A stretch of DNA of 64,000 nucleotides. Origin: Marinobacter sp. 1-4A (GTDB lineage Bacteria; Pseudomonadota; Gammaproteobacteria; Pseudomonadales; Oleiphilaceae). The translations under genes were made by a program, and so were the position numbers. Every line of letters starts with the position of its first letter. Position 1 is the stretch's first letter. This document shows positions 18,548 through 28,448 of the stretch, piece by piece. The notes under the pieces are model-generated. The model did not search any database. It was given only the letters and a program-made list of their open reading frames with translations, and was not told the DNA's origin. Location of the stretch: contig NZ_VCGY01000001.1 in assembly GCF_016597725.1 (NCBI RefSeq), positions 372,001-436,000 on the forward strand. Direction: 5' to 3'.

Positions 18548-19144
18548 ATGCCCCACAAACATTTGCTACTGGCTTCATCCTCGCCCTACCGCAAAGAGCT
18601 TCTTGCAAGACTTGGGCTCGCCTTCTCATGCGCCAGCCCAAGCATTGATGAATCCCCAATAAAAGGAGAGACCCCAAAAGAGCTAGCCATTCGCCTGGCT
18701 CGAAGTAAAGCCCAAGTTCTGGCTCCCAAGTACCCGGGGCACTGGGTTATCGGCTCGGATCAGGTGGCCACACTGCCCGACGGCACCTTGCTGAGCAAAC
18801 CGGGAACCTATTCAAAAGCCATTCAGCAATTGGAGCAAAGCAGCAACAAGAGTGTGAACTTCCTAACCGGTCTGGCGCTTTTAGACGCCGACTCCGGAAA
18901 ACTGCAAACCTGCTGCGAAAATTTTACCGTGCACTTCCGAAACCTGACTTCTCAGGAAATCGAGGCATACCTTCGCAAAGAAGAACCCTACGACTGCGCA
19001 GGCAGCTTTAAAATGGAAGGCCTCGGCATAACGCTCTTTCGAGAACTGCAAGGACAGGACCCAAACAGCCTTATTGGCCTTCCCTTGATCGCCCTCAACA
19101 ATATGTTAATTGATTGGGGCAGAAACCCGCTTCTGGAAAGCTAG
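18548..19144 (+). CDS. yceF: Maf-family nucleotide pyrophosphatase (YceF type)
   Basis: A 198-residue house-cleaning pyrophosphatase; the YceF branch prefers m7GTP. Start MPHKHLLLASSSPYRKELL has the Maf signature (LASSSPRR-like). The catalytic Asp is in GSDQVA, with ESPIKGETP and DCAGSFKMEGLG further on. ATG 18548 has AAAGGA upstream; an open frame to 18467 is not conserved. It is divergent from yceD and converges on sppA with 17 bp between stops. Confidence 0.93.
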   Translation: MPHKHLLLASSSPYRKELLARLGLAFSCASPSIDESPIKGETPKELAIRLARSKAQVLAPKYPGHWVIGSDQVATLPDGTLLSKPGTYSKAIQQLEQSSNKSVNFLTGLALLDADSGKLQTCCENFTVHFRNLTSQEIEAYLRKEEPYDCAGSFKMEGLGITLFRELQGQDPNSLIGLPLIALNNMLIDWGRNPLLES

Positions 19145-19161
19145 CGAGCCCGCCCAGATTA

Positions 19162-20187
19162 TTATCGCAGCTCCAGACGCGACTCAACGAGCTGACTGGC
19201 AACACCCTGACCAAAAGACACGCCAAGCTGATCAACAAGATCGCGCAACGGACCTTTGCGACGGCTGTAGTCGATCAGTTCCTCCTGACCAACGATCTGC
19301 CTAGCAACATGGGATGCGCTGCCCAACCCATCCACAAGCCCAAGCTCAAGCGCCTGCTCTCCGCTCCACACCAGACCACTGAACAAGCGCTCATCGTTTG
19401 CCAGTCGATCACCGCGTCCCTGCTTTACGGCCTCGATAAACTGCTTGTGGGTATTCTCAAGCACGCTTTGCCAGAAATCCACTTCCCCCTCCTGCTCGGG
19501 AGAGAACGGGTCCAGAAACGCTTTGTTTTCGCCTGCAGTGTATAGCCTGCGCTCTACACCCAACTTATCCATAGCACCGGTAAACCCGAAACCACCGGCC
19601 ACAACACCGATAGACCCTACAAGGCTGGCCCGGTTTGCGTATATTTCATCAGCTGCAGCAGCAATATAATAGGCACCGGACGCTCCGATATCCGAGATCA
19701 CCGCATACACTTTCTTTTCCGGATACTCATCCCGCAACCGTTTGATTTCATCGTACACATAACCGGACTGCACCGGACTGCCGCCCGGACTGTTTATGCG
19801 CAAGATCACCGCTACAGCGTTATCCTGCTCAAACGCAGAGCGCAGAGACCCAACAATATTGTCAGCACTGGCAAGCTCATCTGCTGATATGGGCCCATTA
19901 ATCTCGACAATTGCGGTGTGCTTGCCGGTTGTCGCTTCCAAACTGCCGCCAAACGGCGACCAGACAATAACCAGCAAAGCAAACAGATAGGCAAAGGTGA
20001 GAAACTTGAAAAACACCCCCCAACGTCGGCTACGACGCTGCTCGGACTGTAACGACATCACAAGTTTTTCAATCAACTTCCAATCGCGGCCGGATTCGGG
20101 CGGCAGGCGCGGCTGGTTTCGTCCGGAACGCGGCTCTACAGGTTTATCACCCCATTCCGGAGTTTTTTCAGAATCCCAGTCACTCAT
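19162..20187 (-). CDS. sppA: signal peptide peptidase SppA, short (36K) type
   Basis: A 341-residue S49 membrane protease that degrades cleaved signal peptides. One N-terminal transmembrane helix (FLTFAYLFALLVIVW, residues 62-76) follows a basic cytoplasmic head. The Ser nucleophile lies in DIGASGAYYIAAAADEI and the catalytic Lys probably in GENKAFLDPFS. It is single-domain, like Bacillus SppA, not the double-length E. coli form. It is followed on the same strand by no gene; yceF converges. Confidence 0.92.
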   Translation of the reverse strand: MSDWDSEKTPEWGDKPVEPRSGRNQPRLPPESGRDWKLIEKLVMSLQSEQRRSRRWGVFFKFLTFAYLFALLVIVWSPFGGSLEATTGKHTAIVEINGPISADELASADNIVGSLRSAFEQDNAVAVILRINSPGGSPVQSGYVYDEIKRLRDEYPEKKVYAVISDIGASGAYYIAAAADEIYANRASLVGSIGVVAGGFGFTGAMDKLGVERRLYTAGENKAFLDPFSPEQEGEVDFWQSVLENTHKQFIEAVKQGRGDRLANDERLFSGLVWSGEQALELGLVDGLGSASHVARQIVGQEELIDYSRRKGPLRDLVDQLGVSFGQGVASQLVESRLELR

Positions 20188-20224
20188 GCGTTTTTCCTGT
20201 TAGACGTAAATTCACCAAAATTAC

Positions 20225-20872
20225 TTACAAACCAAGCACACTGCGAAGATCCGAAACTGAATCCACGATGGCGTGAGGCCCATAGCTACCAAGCACATCA
20301 CGCTTATGCACGCCCCACTCAACCCCAATAGAGGGCATCCCAATACGCTGCGCCATCTCAAGATCGTAACGGGTATCACCAATCATAACGGCTTGTGTAG
20401 GCTCAATGCCGTAAAACAGAAGAATCTCCTCAAGCATGCGTGGATCGGGCTTGGACCGGGTTTCATCAGCACAGCGGGTAATATCAAAATGCGCACCCAG
20501 CCCACTGGAGACCAGTGCAGGATCCAAACCCCTGCGACTCTTTCCGGTTGCCACAGAACACCCGCGCCCCGAACTCTGAAGATCCAGCACCACATCCGCC
20601 ATACCATCAAACAAGTTTTGTGGCGTTGTTACTTTACGAAAGAAGTAATTGGCGTAACCCTCTCGAATGGCCGTCATCTCATCGTGGCTGATACCGGGAT
20701 ACAGTCTCCCTAAAGCCTCCACCATGCCCAGACCAATAATATCTCGATAGGCCTCTCTCTCCAGTGCGGGGTACCCCAGCTCGGTAGCCGCTTGATGGAG
20801 ACTTTCCGCAATATGGTCTACGGAATCCACCAGTGTGCCGTCCCAATCAAAAATAACAGCTTTAACATCCAT
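20225..20872 (-). CDS. HAD-IA family phosphatase (phosphoglycolate phosphatase-like)
   Basis: A 215-residue hydrolase with all four HAD motifs: FDWDGTLVDS (nucleophile Asp), CSVATGKS, a Lys in SKPDPRM, and IGDTRYDLEMA. A helical cap follows motif I. The start overlaps the rluC stop as TAATG, so the two are co-translated. Substrate unknown; the same gene sits beside rluC in Pseudomonas. Confidence 0.9.
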   Translation of the reverse strand: MDVKAVIFDWDGTLVDSVDHIAESLHQAATELGYPALEREAYRDIIGLGMVEALGRLYPGISHDEMTAIREGYANYFFRKVTTPQNLFDGMADVVLDLQSSGRGCSVATGKSRRGLDPALVSSGLGAHFDITRCADETRSKPDPRMLEEILLFYGIEPTQAVMIGDTRYDLEMAQRIGMPSIGVEWGVHKRDVLGSYGPHAIVDSVSDLRSVLGL

Positions 20873-21936
20873 TAACCTGCTCCCGTTGCACGCACTTCAA
20901 GCCTGCTCAGCACGTGACTGAATACGTCGTCATAAGGAGCCTCAAACCGAACCGCCTCACCAGTAACAGGCAAGGCCAATTCGAGAACCCGGGCATGCAG
21001 CATCAAGCGCTGACCGCCAACGGCCCGAAAAGCTTTGAGGCTTACATCATCCATATACTTGTCATCCCCCGCTATTGGATGACCGGCACAAAGGCTGTGT
21101 ACACGGATTTGGTGGGTTCGACCAGTAATCGGAGACGCCTCCACCAGGCTATAGCCTTTAAAGCGCGCGAGACAGCGAAACGTTGTAAGCGATACCTTGC
21201 CTGCCTCATCAACTTTCACCCTGCGCTCTCCGTTCGGCATTTCATAACGCAACAAAGGCTCATCAACGCGGCCAAGTTTGTCGGGCCAATCTCCTGCCAC
21301 CAGAGCATGGTACTGCTTGCGAATTCGCCGCTGCCGGAGTTCGTCTTGCAGGTACCGCAAAGCAGAACGTTTCTTGGCCACCATAACCAAACCGGATGTA
21401 TCCCTATCCAAGCGATGCACCAGCTCAAGAAAGTGCGCTTCCGGGCGAGCTGACCGCAGCACTTCAATCAGACCGAAGCTGAGGCCGCTACCACCATGCA
21501 CTGCTATGCCGGAAGGCTTGTTAACCACCAGCATCTGATCATTTTCGAATACCACTGCAGCTTCCACAACGCCCTGAACACGGCTTCCCGGGGCGGCTTG
21601 GGGGGCCTTTTCTTTTCGAACCACTGGCGGAATCCGCACTTGATCACCTGTTGCAAGGCGCGTATCAGGCTTTACTCTACCCTTATTTACCCGCACCTCA
21701 CCCTTTCGGACGATGCGGTAAATGATACTTCTGGGCACACCACGAAGCTGGGCCAACAGAAAATTATCCAGCCGTTGCCCGTGGTTGTCTTCGTCAACCG
21801 TCACCCACAAAACACCCTGCTTAACCGGCTCCCGAGCGGGATCAGCTTTCCGCGCACCGGCACTGTGCACCGGGTGAGGCGTCGGTTTTCCGGCCCGAGC
21901 TTTAGCTGGCTTTCCGGTAGCTGGTTTGCGGGACAT
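20872..21936 (-). CDS. rluC: 23S rRNA pseudouridine synthase RluC
   Basis: Forms pseudouridine at 23S rRNA positions 955, 2504 and 2580 in E. coli. The 354-residue protein has a basic N-terminal tail, an S4 domain (GQRLDNFLLAQLRGVPRSII, residues 53-72) and the catalytic motif HRLDRDTSGLVM. It is divergent from rne, as in E. coli and Pseudomonas. Confidence 0.95.
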   Translation of the reverse strand: MSRKPATGKPAKARAGKPTPHPVHSAGARKADPAREPVKQGVLWVTVDEDNHGQRLDNFLLAQLRGVPRSIIYRIVRKGEVRVNKGRVKPDTRLATGDQVRIPPVVRKEKAPQAAPGSRVQGVVEAAVVFENDQMLVVNKPSGIAVHGGSGLSFGLIEVLRSARPEAHFLELVHRLDRDTSGLVMVAKKRSALRYLQDELRQRRIRKQYHALVAGDWPDKLGRVDEPLLRYEMPNGERRVKVDEAGKVSLTTFRCLARFKGYSLVEASPITGRTHQIRVHSLCAGHPIAGDDKYMDDVSLKAFRAVGGQRLMLHARVLELALPVTGEAVRFEAPYDDVFSHVLSRLEVRATGAG

Positions 21937-21980
21937 AAGATTCCTTTAAAAAGGTGACGTAACTGACGGCACGGGCAGGA

Positions 21981-22009
21981 TTGAACGAGTACCTGATTGC
22001 TGTTATATT
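21981..22009 (+). promoter_or_regulatory. rne promoter
   Basis: TTGAAC (21981-21986), a 17-bp spacer and TATATT (22004-22009): five of six matches in each hexamer... the -35 differs from TTGACA at two positions and the -10 from TATAAT at one. It predicts a start near 22016 and a leader of about 530 nt. Confidence 0.7.
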
Positions 22010-22015
22010 CCAGCG

Positions 22016-22546
22016 TGATCTGTCGTTTGTCTACGGCCTGACCAACTCTAGTCAGAAGCCGGAGCGGCAGAAGTATACCGACACTATTCAAGAGTTTGAA
22101 CGCCGAGCGCCCAATCACTATCGGGCACGGCGTAAGAAATGCTTCCGAAGTGCCTAGGAATACCCGTAAAAGAACGGCGAACTGGCACCGGAAATAACTA
22201 AAACCGCGCGGAAAACCGCCGGGCGATATCGCGAAGAATCACTGCCACGCAAGGCCGGGCCGTCCAGCTTACGAATACGACGTGAGACCCAAGCGCTTGT
22301 GTGAACCTGAAAACGGATTATATGCGTCAACAGACAAGAACCCTACACGACACTTCGCTGCCATCAGGCAGGCGGTACGTTGTCGATGGTCTCAGACCAA
22401 TAGGATCACACCCCGACAGGGAGTGATTCGTCTGTCCGCCGCTCCGCCCCTGCATTGCAGGGCTTGCGGCACGCACATCCTGCTTCGCAGATGCGACGCC
22501 TATCGGTTTTCTGTCAAAATCTAACGACAGGAAATCCACTTTTCCC
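22016..22546 (+). promoter_or_regulatory. long 5' leader of rne (probable autoregulatory UTR)
   Basis: The 610-bp gap between rluC and rne holds no convincing gene. It is GC-rich with several short inverted repeats, for instance CCCTGCATTGCAGGG near 22448-22462 and a GGCGG/CCGCC-rich block near 22205-22225. In E. coli the 361-nt rne leader folds and lets RNase E cut its own message; the length and position here suggest the same use. The ribosome site is AGGAAA at 22530-22535. Confidence 0.55.
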
Positions 22547-25500
22547 ATGAAAAGAATGCTCATCAATGCAACTCACCCAGAAGAGTTGCGCGTCGCCCTA
22601 GTTGACGGCCAACGCCTGTTTGACCTAGATATCGAATCCAGCTCACGTGAGCAGAAAAAATCCAACATCTACAAAGGCCGCATCACTCGTGTAGAGCCGA
22701 GCCTGGAAGCTGCATTTGTTGATTTTGGCGCTGATCGCCACGGTTTTCTTCCTCTAAAGGAAATTTCCAGAGACTACTTCAAAAAGTCACCGGGCCAAAT
22801 CGAAGGCAAGGTAAACATCAAGGAAGTCGTTGCGGAAGGCCAGGAAGTTATCGTTCAAGTCGATAAGGAAGAGCGCGGAAATAAAGGCGCCGCCCTCACA
22901 ACGTTTATCTCTCTAGCCGGTCGCTATCTCGTTCTAATGCCCAACAACCCCCGGGCTGGCGGCATTTCCCGCCGCATCGAAGGCGAAGAGCGGGCGAACC
23001 TGAAAGAAGCCATGAATCAGGTGCAAGTGCCAAAATCTATGGGCATTATCGTACGCACCGCTGGCATTGGGCGCACATCTGAAGAGCTGCAATGGGATCT
23101 CGACTACCTTGTACAGTTTTGGGAAGCGATTACTCAGGCCGCTGACGAACGCAAGGCGCCTTTTCTGATTCATCAGGAAAGCAACGTTATTATCCGCGCT
23201 GTCAGGGATTATCTACGTCAGGATATCGGAGAGGTTCTGATTGACTCGGAGGGCGTTTACGAGGACGTGCTGAATTTCGTTCGCGCCGTAATGCCTACGT
23301 TCGAGAACAAGATCAAGCTATACAAAGACGAAATCCCTTTGTTCTCCAGGTACCAAATCGAAGGTCAGATTGAAACCGCCTTCCAGCGGGAAGTAAAACT
23401 CCCCTCGGGTGGCTCGATCGTTATCGACCCAACAGAGGCGCTGGTGTCCATCGACATCAACTCATCCCGCGCCACAAAGGGTCAAGATATCGAAGAAACA
23501 GCCTTCCAGACCAATCTGGAAGCTGCAGAGGAAATTGCTCGCCAGCTACGCTTGCGGGACATGGGCGGCTTGATCGTCATCGACTTCATCGACATGACAC
23601 CTGCCAGACACCAGCGCGAAGTCGAGCAAAAAGTGCGCGAAGCCTTGGAGATCGACCGGGCAAGGGTTCAGGTGGGCAAAATTTCCCGCTTCGGCCTATT
23701 GGAAATGTCCCGTCAACGGCTGCGCCCGTCCCTTGGAGAGACCCGCAGTGAAGTCTGCCCTCGCTGTGAAGGCCAAGGCACAATCCGTGGCATCGAGTCT
23801 CTGGCGCTGAGCATCATGCGCCTGATCTACGAAGAGTCCTCCAAGGATAAAACCGGAGAAGTCCGTGCAGTGGTGCCGGTATCTGTTGCCACTTTCCTGC
23901 TCAACGAAAAGCGCAAGCAGCTTGCAGATATAGAGGCCAACCAAGAAGTTAGCATTGTTGTCGTTCCAGTTCCTCACATGGAAACGCCACACTTTGAAAT
24001 CTTGCGCATGCGCGACGACGAAACCTCGCCTGAGCACATTTCAAGCCATCAGGTAGCGCAGGAATACAGCGAGCGCGAAGAGGAAGTATTCGAGGCACCA
24101 ACTGCTGACAAGCCAGTTCGTGAACAGGCTGCAGTAAGAGCCATCCGCCCGAGCGCACCCGCCCCGACTCCGGCTGCCACAGCTCCAGAAGCACAAGAAG
24201 CTGCCGAACAAGACGACGGCCTGTTCCGCAGGATCGGTCGCAAGATAGCATGCTTCTTCAGCGGCGAAGGTGAGCAGAGTGGCGAAACCCGCGAAAGCTC
24301 GAAAGCCAGCAACAATCGCGAAGACCAGCGCAATCAGGCTCGTCAGGACCGCCGTAAAACGCGCGTTGCCCGCGACAATCAGAGTTCCGGTGGAAATAAG
24401 CGTAACGGCAACGAACGCCGACAGGGCAACAACCAACAGAACCGTGGCGATGATAACCGCTCACGTGGTCGCAACCGCAACGACGACCAGAATCGCCCTA
24501 ACCAGAACCGTCACCCGGCCGACAAAGGCACGGACAACAAGGGTTCTGATAGCAAAAATGCAGACAGCCGTGGTGGGGACAACCGCCGGGATAACCGCAA
24601 AGATGGATCGAGCCGTGGTCAGGGTCGTAACCGCCCACAGCGCGACGCAAAAAACAACGGTGATCAAAAAGACACTGCCCAGCAAGACGCACCTCAAAAG
24701 GCAACTGCTGACAAGTCGACGTCTGATGACAGTCGTCGCAAACCACGCCGTCCCCGTAACCGGGACGGTTCGCCTTCCGAAAGCCCGGCGTCTACGCCTG
24801 CGGCACGAAAGAATACCCGTAACGAGAGGCACCAGAAGGACACTCAGCCTGAAACAAGTAGCGACAACGCTAATGTGAAAGCTGCTGTCGTCTCTGAAAA
24901 GAGCGCTGATCAAGCAACGAGCAAGGCTCCGGCAACTCAGCAAAAACCATCAGTAGCCGAGAAGAAAGATCCGATAGCAAATAAGACAGATAAAACCTCC
25001 GCGCCGGAAAAGAGTGAGCAAAAGTCTTTGCAGGCACCAAGCTCACAGGCCCCTGTTGCCGGTGAAGCAAAGGTAAATGCCGAAGCGTCCGCTGAAGCAG
25101 TCGCACCAAAAGCTCCGACTGAAGAGACTAAAGCACCCTCTGCCCCCAAAGAGAAGGAGCCTTCGGTCCAAAGCGAGCAAGAGCCCACCGCCAAGCCTGA
25201 CAACACGCCTTCCGCAGACGCTGAGCAGAAGCCAGACGTCGCGGCAGAGCAAAAGCCCGGTGCAAGCAAAGAAGCTCTAAAGCCCGCTGCAAAAGACGAC
25301 GGCACCAAAGAGGCGAAAGAGGCCCCGGCCAAAGAAACGAAGGAGCCATCAGCTCAAGAGGCTAAGGCGCCGTCGGCTAAAGAAGGCAAAGAGCCCTCAG
25401 CCGAGGAAGGTAAAGAGCCTTCAGCCAAAGAAGGTAGAGAGCCTTCAGCCAAAGAAGATAGAAAGCCCTCAGCAGCTAAAGGCGAAGAAACACCCCCTGC

Positions 25501-25789
25501 CAAAGCCCAAGAGAGCTCAGCTGAGAGTGAAAACAAGGCTGCGCCTGCGCGCAAGCCGAGATCGGCACCTGCGAGAAGCCGAGCCAAAGCAGCGGCAGAA
25601 GAGCCCACGGCTAAGGCAGCTGAAATTAAAACTGAGGCACAGCAAAGCAACTCTGCATCTACGCCTGCTGACAAGCCATCCACTGAAACGATGGTTCCGG
25701 TCACTCCGGGTCGCGCATACAATGACCCTCGCGAAGTGCGCAAGCGTCAGCGAGCAGCCGAAGCAGCTAAAAAATCAGAGGGCAACTAA
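22547..25789 (+). CDS. rne: ribonuclease E
   Basis: Endonuclease and scaffold of the RNA degradosome, 1080 residues. The N-terminal half aligns with E. coli without gaps up to the active site: the S1 domain, catalytic Asp303 (SIDINSS) and Asp346 (IDFIDM), and the zinc-link CPRC with Cys404 and Cys407. Residues about 555-572 ([15 protein letters not shown]) form a basic amphipathic helix like membrane segment A. The rest is disordered: an Arg/Asn/Asp-rich RNA-binding stretch (about 585-730), then an Ala/Lys/Pro/Glu region holding 8-residue repeats. It ends with [10 protein letters not shown], a tail conserved in this group. Confidence 0.97.
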   Translation: MKRMLINATHPEELRVALVDGQRLFDLDIESSSREQKKSNIYKGRITRVEPSLEAAFVDFGADRHGFLPLKEISRDYFKKSPGQIEGKVNIKEVVAEGQEVIVQVDKEERGNKGAALTTFISLAGRYLVLMPNNPRAGGISRRIEGEERANLKEAMNQVQVPKSMGIIVRTAGIGRTSEELQWDLDYLVQFWEAITQAADERKAPFLIHQESNVIIRAVRDYLRQDIGEVLIDSEGVYEDVLNFVRAVMPTFENKIKLYKDEIPLFSRYQIEGQIETAFQREVKLPSGGSIVIDPTEALVSIDINSSRATKGQDIEETAFQTNLEAAEEIARQLRLRDMGGLIVIDFIDMTPARHQREVEQKVREALEIDRARVQVGKISRFGLLEMSRQRLRPSLGETRSEVCPRCEGQGTIRGIESLALSIMRLIYEESSKDKTGEVRAVVPVSVATFLLNEKRKQLADIEANQEVSIVVVPVPHMETPHFEILRMRDDETSPEHISSHQVAQEYSEREEEVFEAPTADKPVREQAAVRAIRPSAPAPTPAATAPEAQEAAEQDDGLFRRIGRKIACFFSGEGEQSGETRESSKASNNREDQRNQARQDRRKTRVARDNQSSGGNKRNGNERRQGNNQQNRGDDNRSRGRNRNDDQNRPNQNRHPADKGTDNKGSDSKNADSRGGDNRRDNRKDGSSRGQGRNRPQRDAKNNGDQKDTAQQDAPQKATADKSTSDDSRRKPRRPRNRDGSPSESPASTPAARKNTRNERHQKDTQPETSSDNANVKAAVVSEKSADQATSKAPATQQKPSVAEKKDPIANKTDKTSAPEKSEQKSLQAPSSQAPVAGEAKVNAEASAEAVAPKAPTEETKAPSAPKEKEPSVQSEQEPTAKPDNTPSADAEQKPDVAAEQKPGASKEALKPAAKDDGTKEAKEAPAKETKEPSAQEAKAPSAKEGKEPSAEEGKEPSAKEGREPSAKEDRKPSAAKGEETPPAKAQESSAESENKAAPARKPRSAPARSRAKAAAEEPTAKAAEIKTEAQQSNSASTPADKPSTETMVPVTPGRAYNDPREVRKRQRAAEAAKKSEGN
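25345..25480 (+). repeat. 24-bp in-frame tandem repeats inside rne
   Basis: About five to six degenerate copies of a 24-bp unit encode the octapeptide KEPSAKEG with variants ([16 protein letters not shown]). They lie in the disordered C-terminal half of RNase E. Copy number may vary by slippage. Confidence 0.8.
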
Positions 25790-25792
25790 TCC

Positions 25793-26335
25793 ATGCTATC
25801 CAATTCCGATATTGAAGCGCTGGAAGACATACTGTTTGCCGACCCTTGGGGCGACGATGCTCTGGACTTCTTCGGCTTTCATGGGGTTGTCTGTGCCAGC
25901 GTCATCGGGCCTGCGAAACTGAGCGTGGAAACGGTGTTCCGCCTTGTAACAGGTACCGATGAAACACCCGGTGGCGGAATCCCGGACACGTTCCGCCAGT
26001 GCGTTACGCAACTGGCGGGAGACATGGTCAAAGCTCTCGATATGGGTCAGGCCATTGAGCTTCCCGAACCGGAAGATGGTGACCCAATGAACGCGTTAGA
26101 AAATTGGTGCGCGGGCTTTGTGGATACCTTCATGGAATATGAAGACGAGTGGCTGGATGCCGCGAGCGAAGAAGAAACTGCCGATCTGATGGTGCCGATG
26201 CTGACGTTGTCAGGCCTGTTCGACGATGAGGATTTTCAGAACGTTCGTAATAGTGAAAAGCTGTCGAGCCAAATGGCTGATGCCATCCCTGACTCATTGA
26301 CTGACCTGTACCTGCTGTTTCACGCACCGGATTAA
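25793..26335 (+). CDS. YecA/YgfB (UPF0149) family protein
   Basis: A 180-residue acidic, mostly helical protein. The central ENWCAGFVDTFMEYEDEW segment is the YecA/UPF0149 hallmark; the SEC-C zinc tail found in some members is missing. It begins 3 bp after the rne stop, so it is probably co-transcribed. Function unknown. Its stop overlaps the PHP gene's stop by 4 bp. Confidence 0.85.
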   Translation: MLSNSDIEALEDILFADPWGDDALDFFGFHGVVCASVIGPAKLSVETVFRLVTGTDETPGGGIPDTFRQCVTQLAGDMVKALDMGQAIELPEPEDGDPMNALENWCAGFVDTFMEYEDEWLDAASEEETADLMVPMLTLSGLFDDEDFQNVRNSEKLSSQMADAIPDSLTDLYLLFHAPD

Positions 26336-27210
26336 ACCAGCGCGTTAATGTCAGGCACCTGCTTGAAATGATGCCAGACCGGCTCTAGCCCGTCTGGCAT
26401 TTTTGTTACCCGCCCCAACTCGCACCAAGGCGCACCGGGAAAGTGGAAATCACTGCCCTGAGACGCGAGAAGCTTCTCTCGAATACACAATTCCGTCAGA
26501 AACCCGAGATCACCACTGGATTGCCCGGAGGTAATCACCTCAATGGCCTGCCCCCCAGCGCGGCGAAAATCCGCAGTCAGCTCCCGTAGCTTTGTTGCGG
26601 TAAGCTGGTATTTTCGCGGGTGGGCTAACACCGCAATACCGCCGGCCGAATTGATCCATTGCACAACTTCCTGTAGCTCCGGCCAATACGCCTTCACATC
26701 CCCAACCTTCCCTGCCCCCAGATGACGCTTAAACGCCTGCGCAGCGTTCTTGACGATACCAGACTCAACCATAACCCGTGCAAAGTGTGGTCGCCCTGGT
26801 ACGTCCCCATTCGCCTGTACAGTTGCTCGCTCCAGGAGGTCCGGAATATTGAGCTTGCTTAGGCGCTCGGCAATCATAGCCGCGCGAGCCCAGCGATTAC
26901 GGTTTTGCTGCTCCAATGCAGCGTGAAATGCACTGTTGTCGACATCAAAATCCACGCCGACGACGTGTATCGTGCGGCTGCGCCATAAGCAGGAAAGCTC
27001 AACACCGGGAATAAGCACGACCCCGTTGGCATTCGCCGCGACCTGCGCTTCGGCAAGCCCGCTAATTGTATCGTGGTCTGTAAGAGCCAGATGCGTCACT
27101 TTTTTCTCCGCAGCACGATCTAACAGTTCCGTGGGAGAAAGGGCGCCATCCGACGCAGTGCTGTGACAGTGTAGATCAATGCACAAAACAGGGTCTTGCG
27201 GTATAGTCAC
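26332..27210 (-). CDS. rnm: PHP-domain 5'-3' exoribonuclease (RNase AM / YciV family)
   Basis: A 292-residue PHP-fold phosphoesterase. The metal ligands are visible: DLHCHSTASDG (residues 12-22), LALTDHDTISG, the GVELS motif and VLAHPRKY, ending with GSDFHFPG. In E. coli the YciV/TrpH enzyme trims the 5' ends of the three rRNAs and removes short 5' fragments and pAp. It is divergent from the yciI gene, a pairing also seen in Pseudomonas. Confidence 0.92.
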   Translation of the reverse strand: MTIPQDPVLCIDLHCHSTASDGALSPTELLDRAAEKKVTHLALTDHDTISGLAEAQVAANANGVVLIPGVELSCLWRSRTIHVVGVDFDVDNSAFHAALEQQNRNRWARAAMIAERLSKLNIPDLLERATVQANGDVPGRPHFARVMVESGIVKNAAQAFKRHLGAGKVGDVKAYWPELQEVVQWINSAGGIAVLAHPRKYQLTATKLRELTADFRRAGGQAIEVITSGQSSGDLGFLTELCIREKLLASQGSDFHFPGAPWCELGRVTKMPDGLEPVWHHFKQVPDINALV

Positions 27211-27350
27211 AAAAAATTTCCAATTGAAATGAGTGGCGGCGCGAATAGCAAGACAGGCTCGGCCAATTCAAACCAGCCAGAACGTACAGTGTACCAGCCC
27301 CACCACTCCATGCATTAATTTCCAAGACTGCCAAGGAACCGGAGCCCCGT

Positions 27351-27650
27351 ATGTACTACGCCATTATCAGTGAAGATGTCGACAACAGCCTTCCGCTGCG
27401 CCAAACCGCAAGACCCGCACATATTGAACGGCTGCAGACGCTAAAAAAGGAGGGTAGACTTCTGATAGCTGGGCCGCATCCGGCCCTCGATACATCAGAC
27501 CCTGGCGATGCCGGTTTTTCAGGCAGCCTTGTAGTGGCGGAATTCGATTCCCTTGCCGCAGCCCAGAGCTGGGCCGACAGCGATCCCTACATGGATGCTG
27601 GGGTTTACAGTAAAGTAACGGTTAAACCTTTTAAATTGGTTCTGCCCTAA
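27351..27650 (+). CDS. yciI: YciI family protein
   Basis: A 99-residue protein of the YciI/YCII fold (ferredoxin-like). The family text [18 protein letters not shown] and RPAHIERLQ is present, with the conserved His in PAHI and Asp in [25 protein letters not shown] lies upstream of ATG 27351. Its biochemical role is unsettled. Confidence 0.9.
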   Translation: MYYAIISEDVDNSLPLRQTARPAHIERLQTLKKEGRLLIAGPHPALDTSDPGDAGFSGSLVVAEFDSLAAAQSWADSDPYMDAGVYSKVTVKPFKLVLP

Positions 27651-27776
27651 TGCTGCCGATACAGTTCGATGAGCTTATTGTAATGACAGCTCGCTTGAAC
27701 AAGCGCATATCTGTGACAGAATTGCGGCTTTGACATAAACGAGCTTTTTCAACTGAATACTTCGGGAACCTTGCCA

Positions 27777-28448
27777 GTGACGCTTTTTCGCCTTGCCATC
27801 AGTGCGCTTTTTATTATCTCCTCCATCGCAACTGTTCAGGCGAAAACCGTCTGGGTAGATGACCAACTCTACTTGCCGGTCCGCTCCGGCGCTGGCTCCC
27901 AGTACCGCATTATTGAAAATGCCGTCCCCAGCGGCACAGCTCTGGAAGTTATCGAAACGTCCGATTCCGGCTATACGCGAGTGCGCACCCCGAAAGGCAA
28001 TGACGGTTGGGTTTCCAGCCAGTACCTGAGCGATACACCCATTGCCGCAGACAGACTGAAAACTGTTAGCCGGCAACTCGAACAGGCACAAACCGAGTTG
28101 TCCGCTGTTAAGGAAAAACTGCAAGACGTATCCACCGAAAGAGACACTTTGAGTAACGCGGAGTCATCACTCTCTGCCCGTTCCGAAGAGTTGCAGAAAG
28201 AACTCAGGCGCATCAAAAACATAGCCGCAGACTCAATAAATCTGGTAAACCGCAACCGAGAATTACTGGAAGAAAACCAAAAACTGCGCAATGATCTGGA
28301 AGTATTGACAGCAGAGAACGAGCGGCTTGAGGCCAGCAATGACTCTGACATGATGCTTTTCGGTGGCGTTTTGGTGTTTGGTGGTGTATTTCTAGCACTG
28401 GTGATTCCAATGCTCAAACCTACAAGAAAAACCGATAACTGGGCGTGA
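27777..28448 (+). CDS. ygiM: SH3-domain, coiled-coil, membrane-anchored protein (TIGR04211/YgiM type)
   Basis: About 223 residues: a signal peptide (about 22 residues, ending VQA), a bacterial SH3 domain (residues 25-85, LPVRSGAGSQYRIIENAV and GWVSSQYLSD), a long coiled coil (about 95-185) and a C-terminal transmembrane helix (MLFGGVLVFGGVFLALVIPML). It probably sits in the inner membrane with SH3 in the periplasm. I choose GTG 27777, with GGGAA at proper distance; TTG 27771 is too close to it. The PilZ gene overlaps its stop. Confidence 0.85.
   Translation: MTLFRLAISALFIISSIATVQAKTVWVDDQLYLPVRSGAGSQYRIIENAVPSGTALEVIETSDSGYTRVRTPKGNDGWVSSQYLSDTPIAADRLKTVSRQLEQAQTELSAVKEKLQDVSTERDTLSNAESSLSARSEELQKELRRIKNIAADSINLVNRNRELLEENQKLRNDLEVLTAENERLEASNDSDMMLFGGVLVFGGVFLALVIPMLKPTRKTDNWA

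Noticed and set aside
22282-22524. 80-codon open frame in the rne leader
   Set aside because: No ribosome site, no recognisable family, and it lies in a structured GC-rich leader.
24461-24943. 160-codon antisense frame inside rne, and similar long frames at 25354-25743
   Set aside because: Mirror of the repetitive, Arg/Lys/Ala-rich coding sequence; no start signals, and rne is clearly the real gene.
25345-25480. CRISPR-like regular repeats
   Set aside because: The 24-bp units have no spacers and are in frame in rne; they code for an octapeptide.
27691-27704. CGCTTGAACAAGCG palindrome upstream of the SH3-domain gene as a terminator or operator
   Set aside because: No T run and no regulator nearby; a 14-bp palindrome alone is weak evidence.
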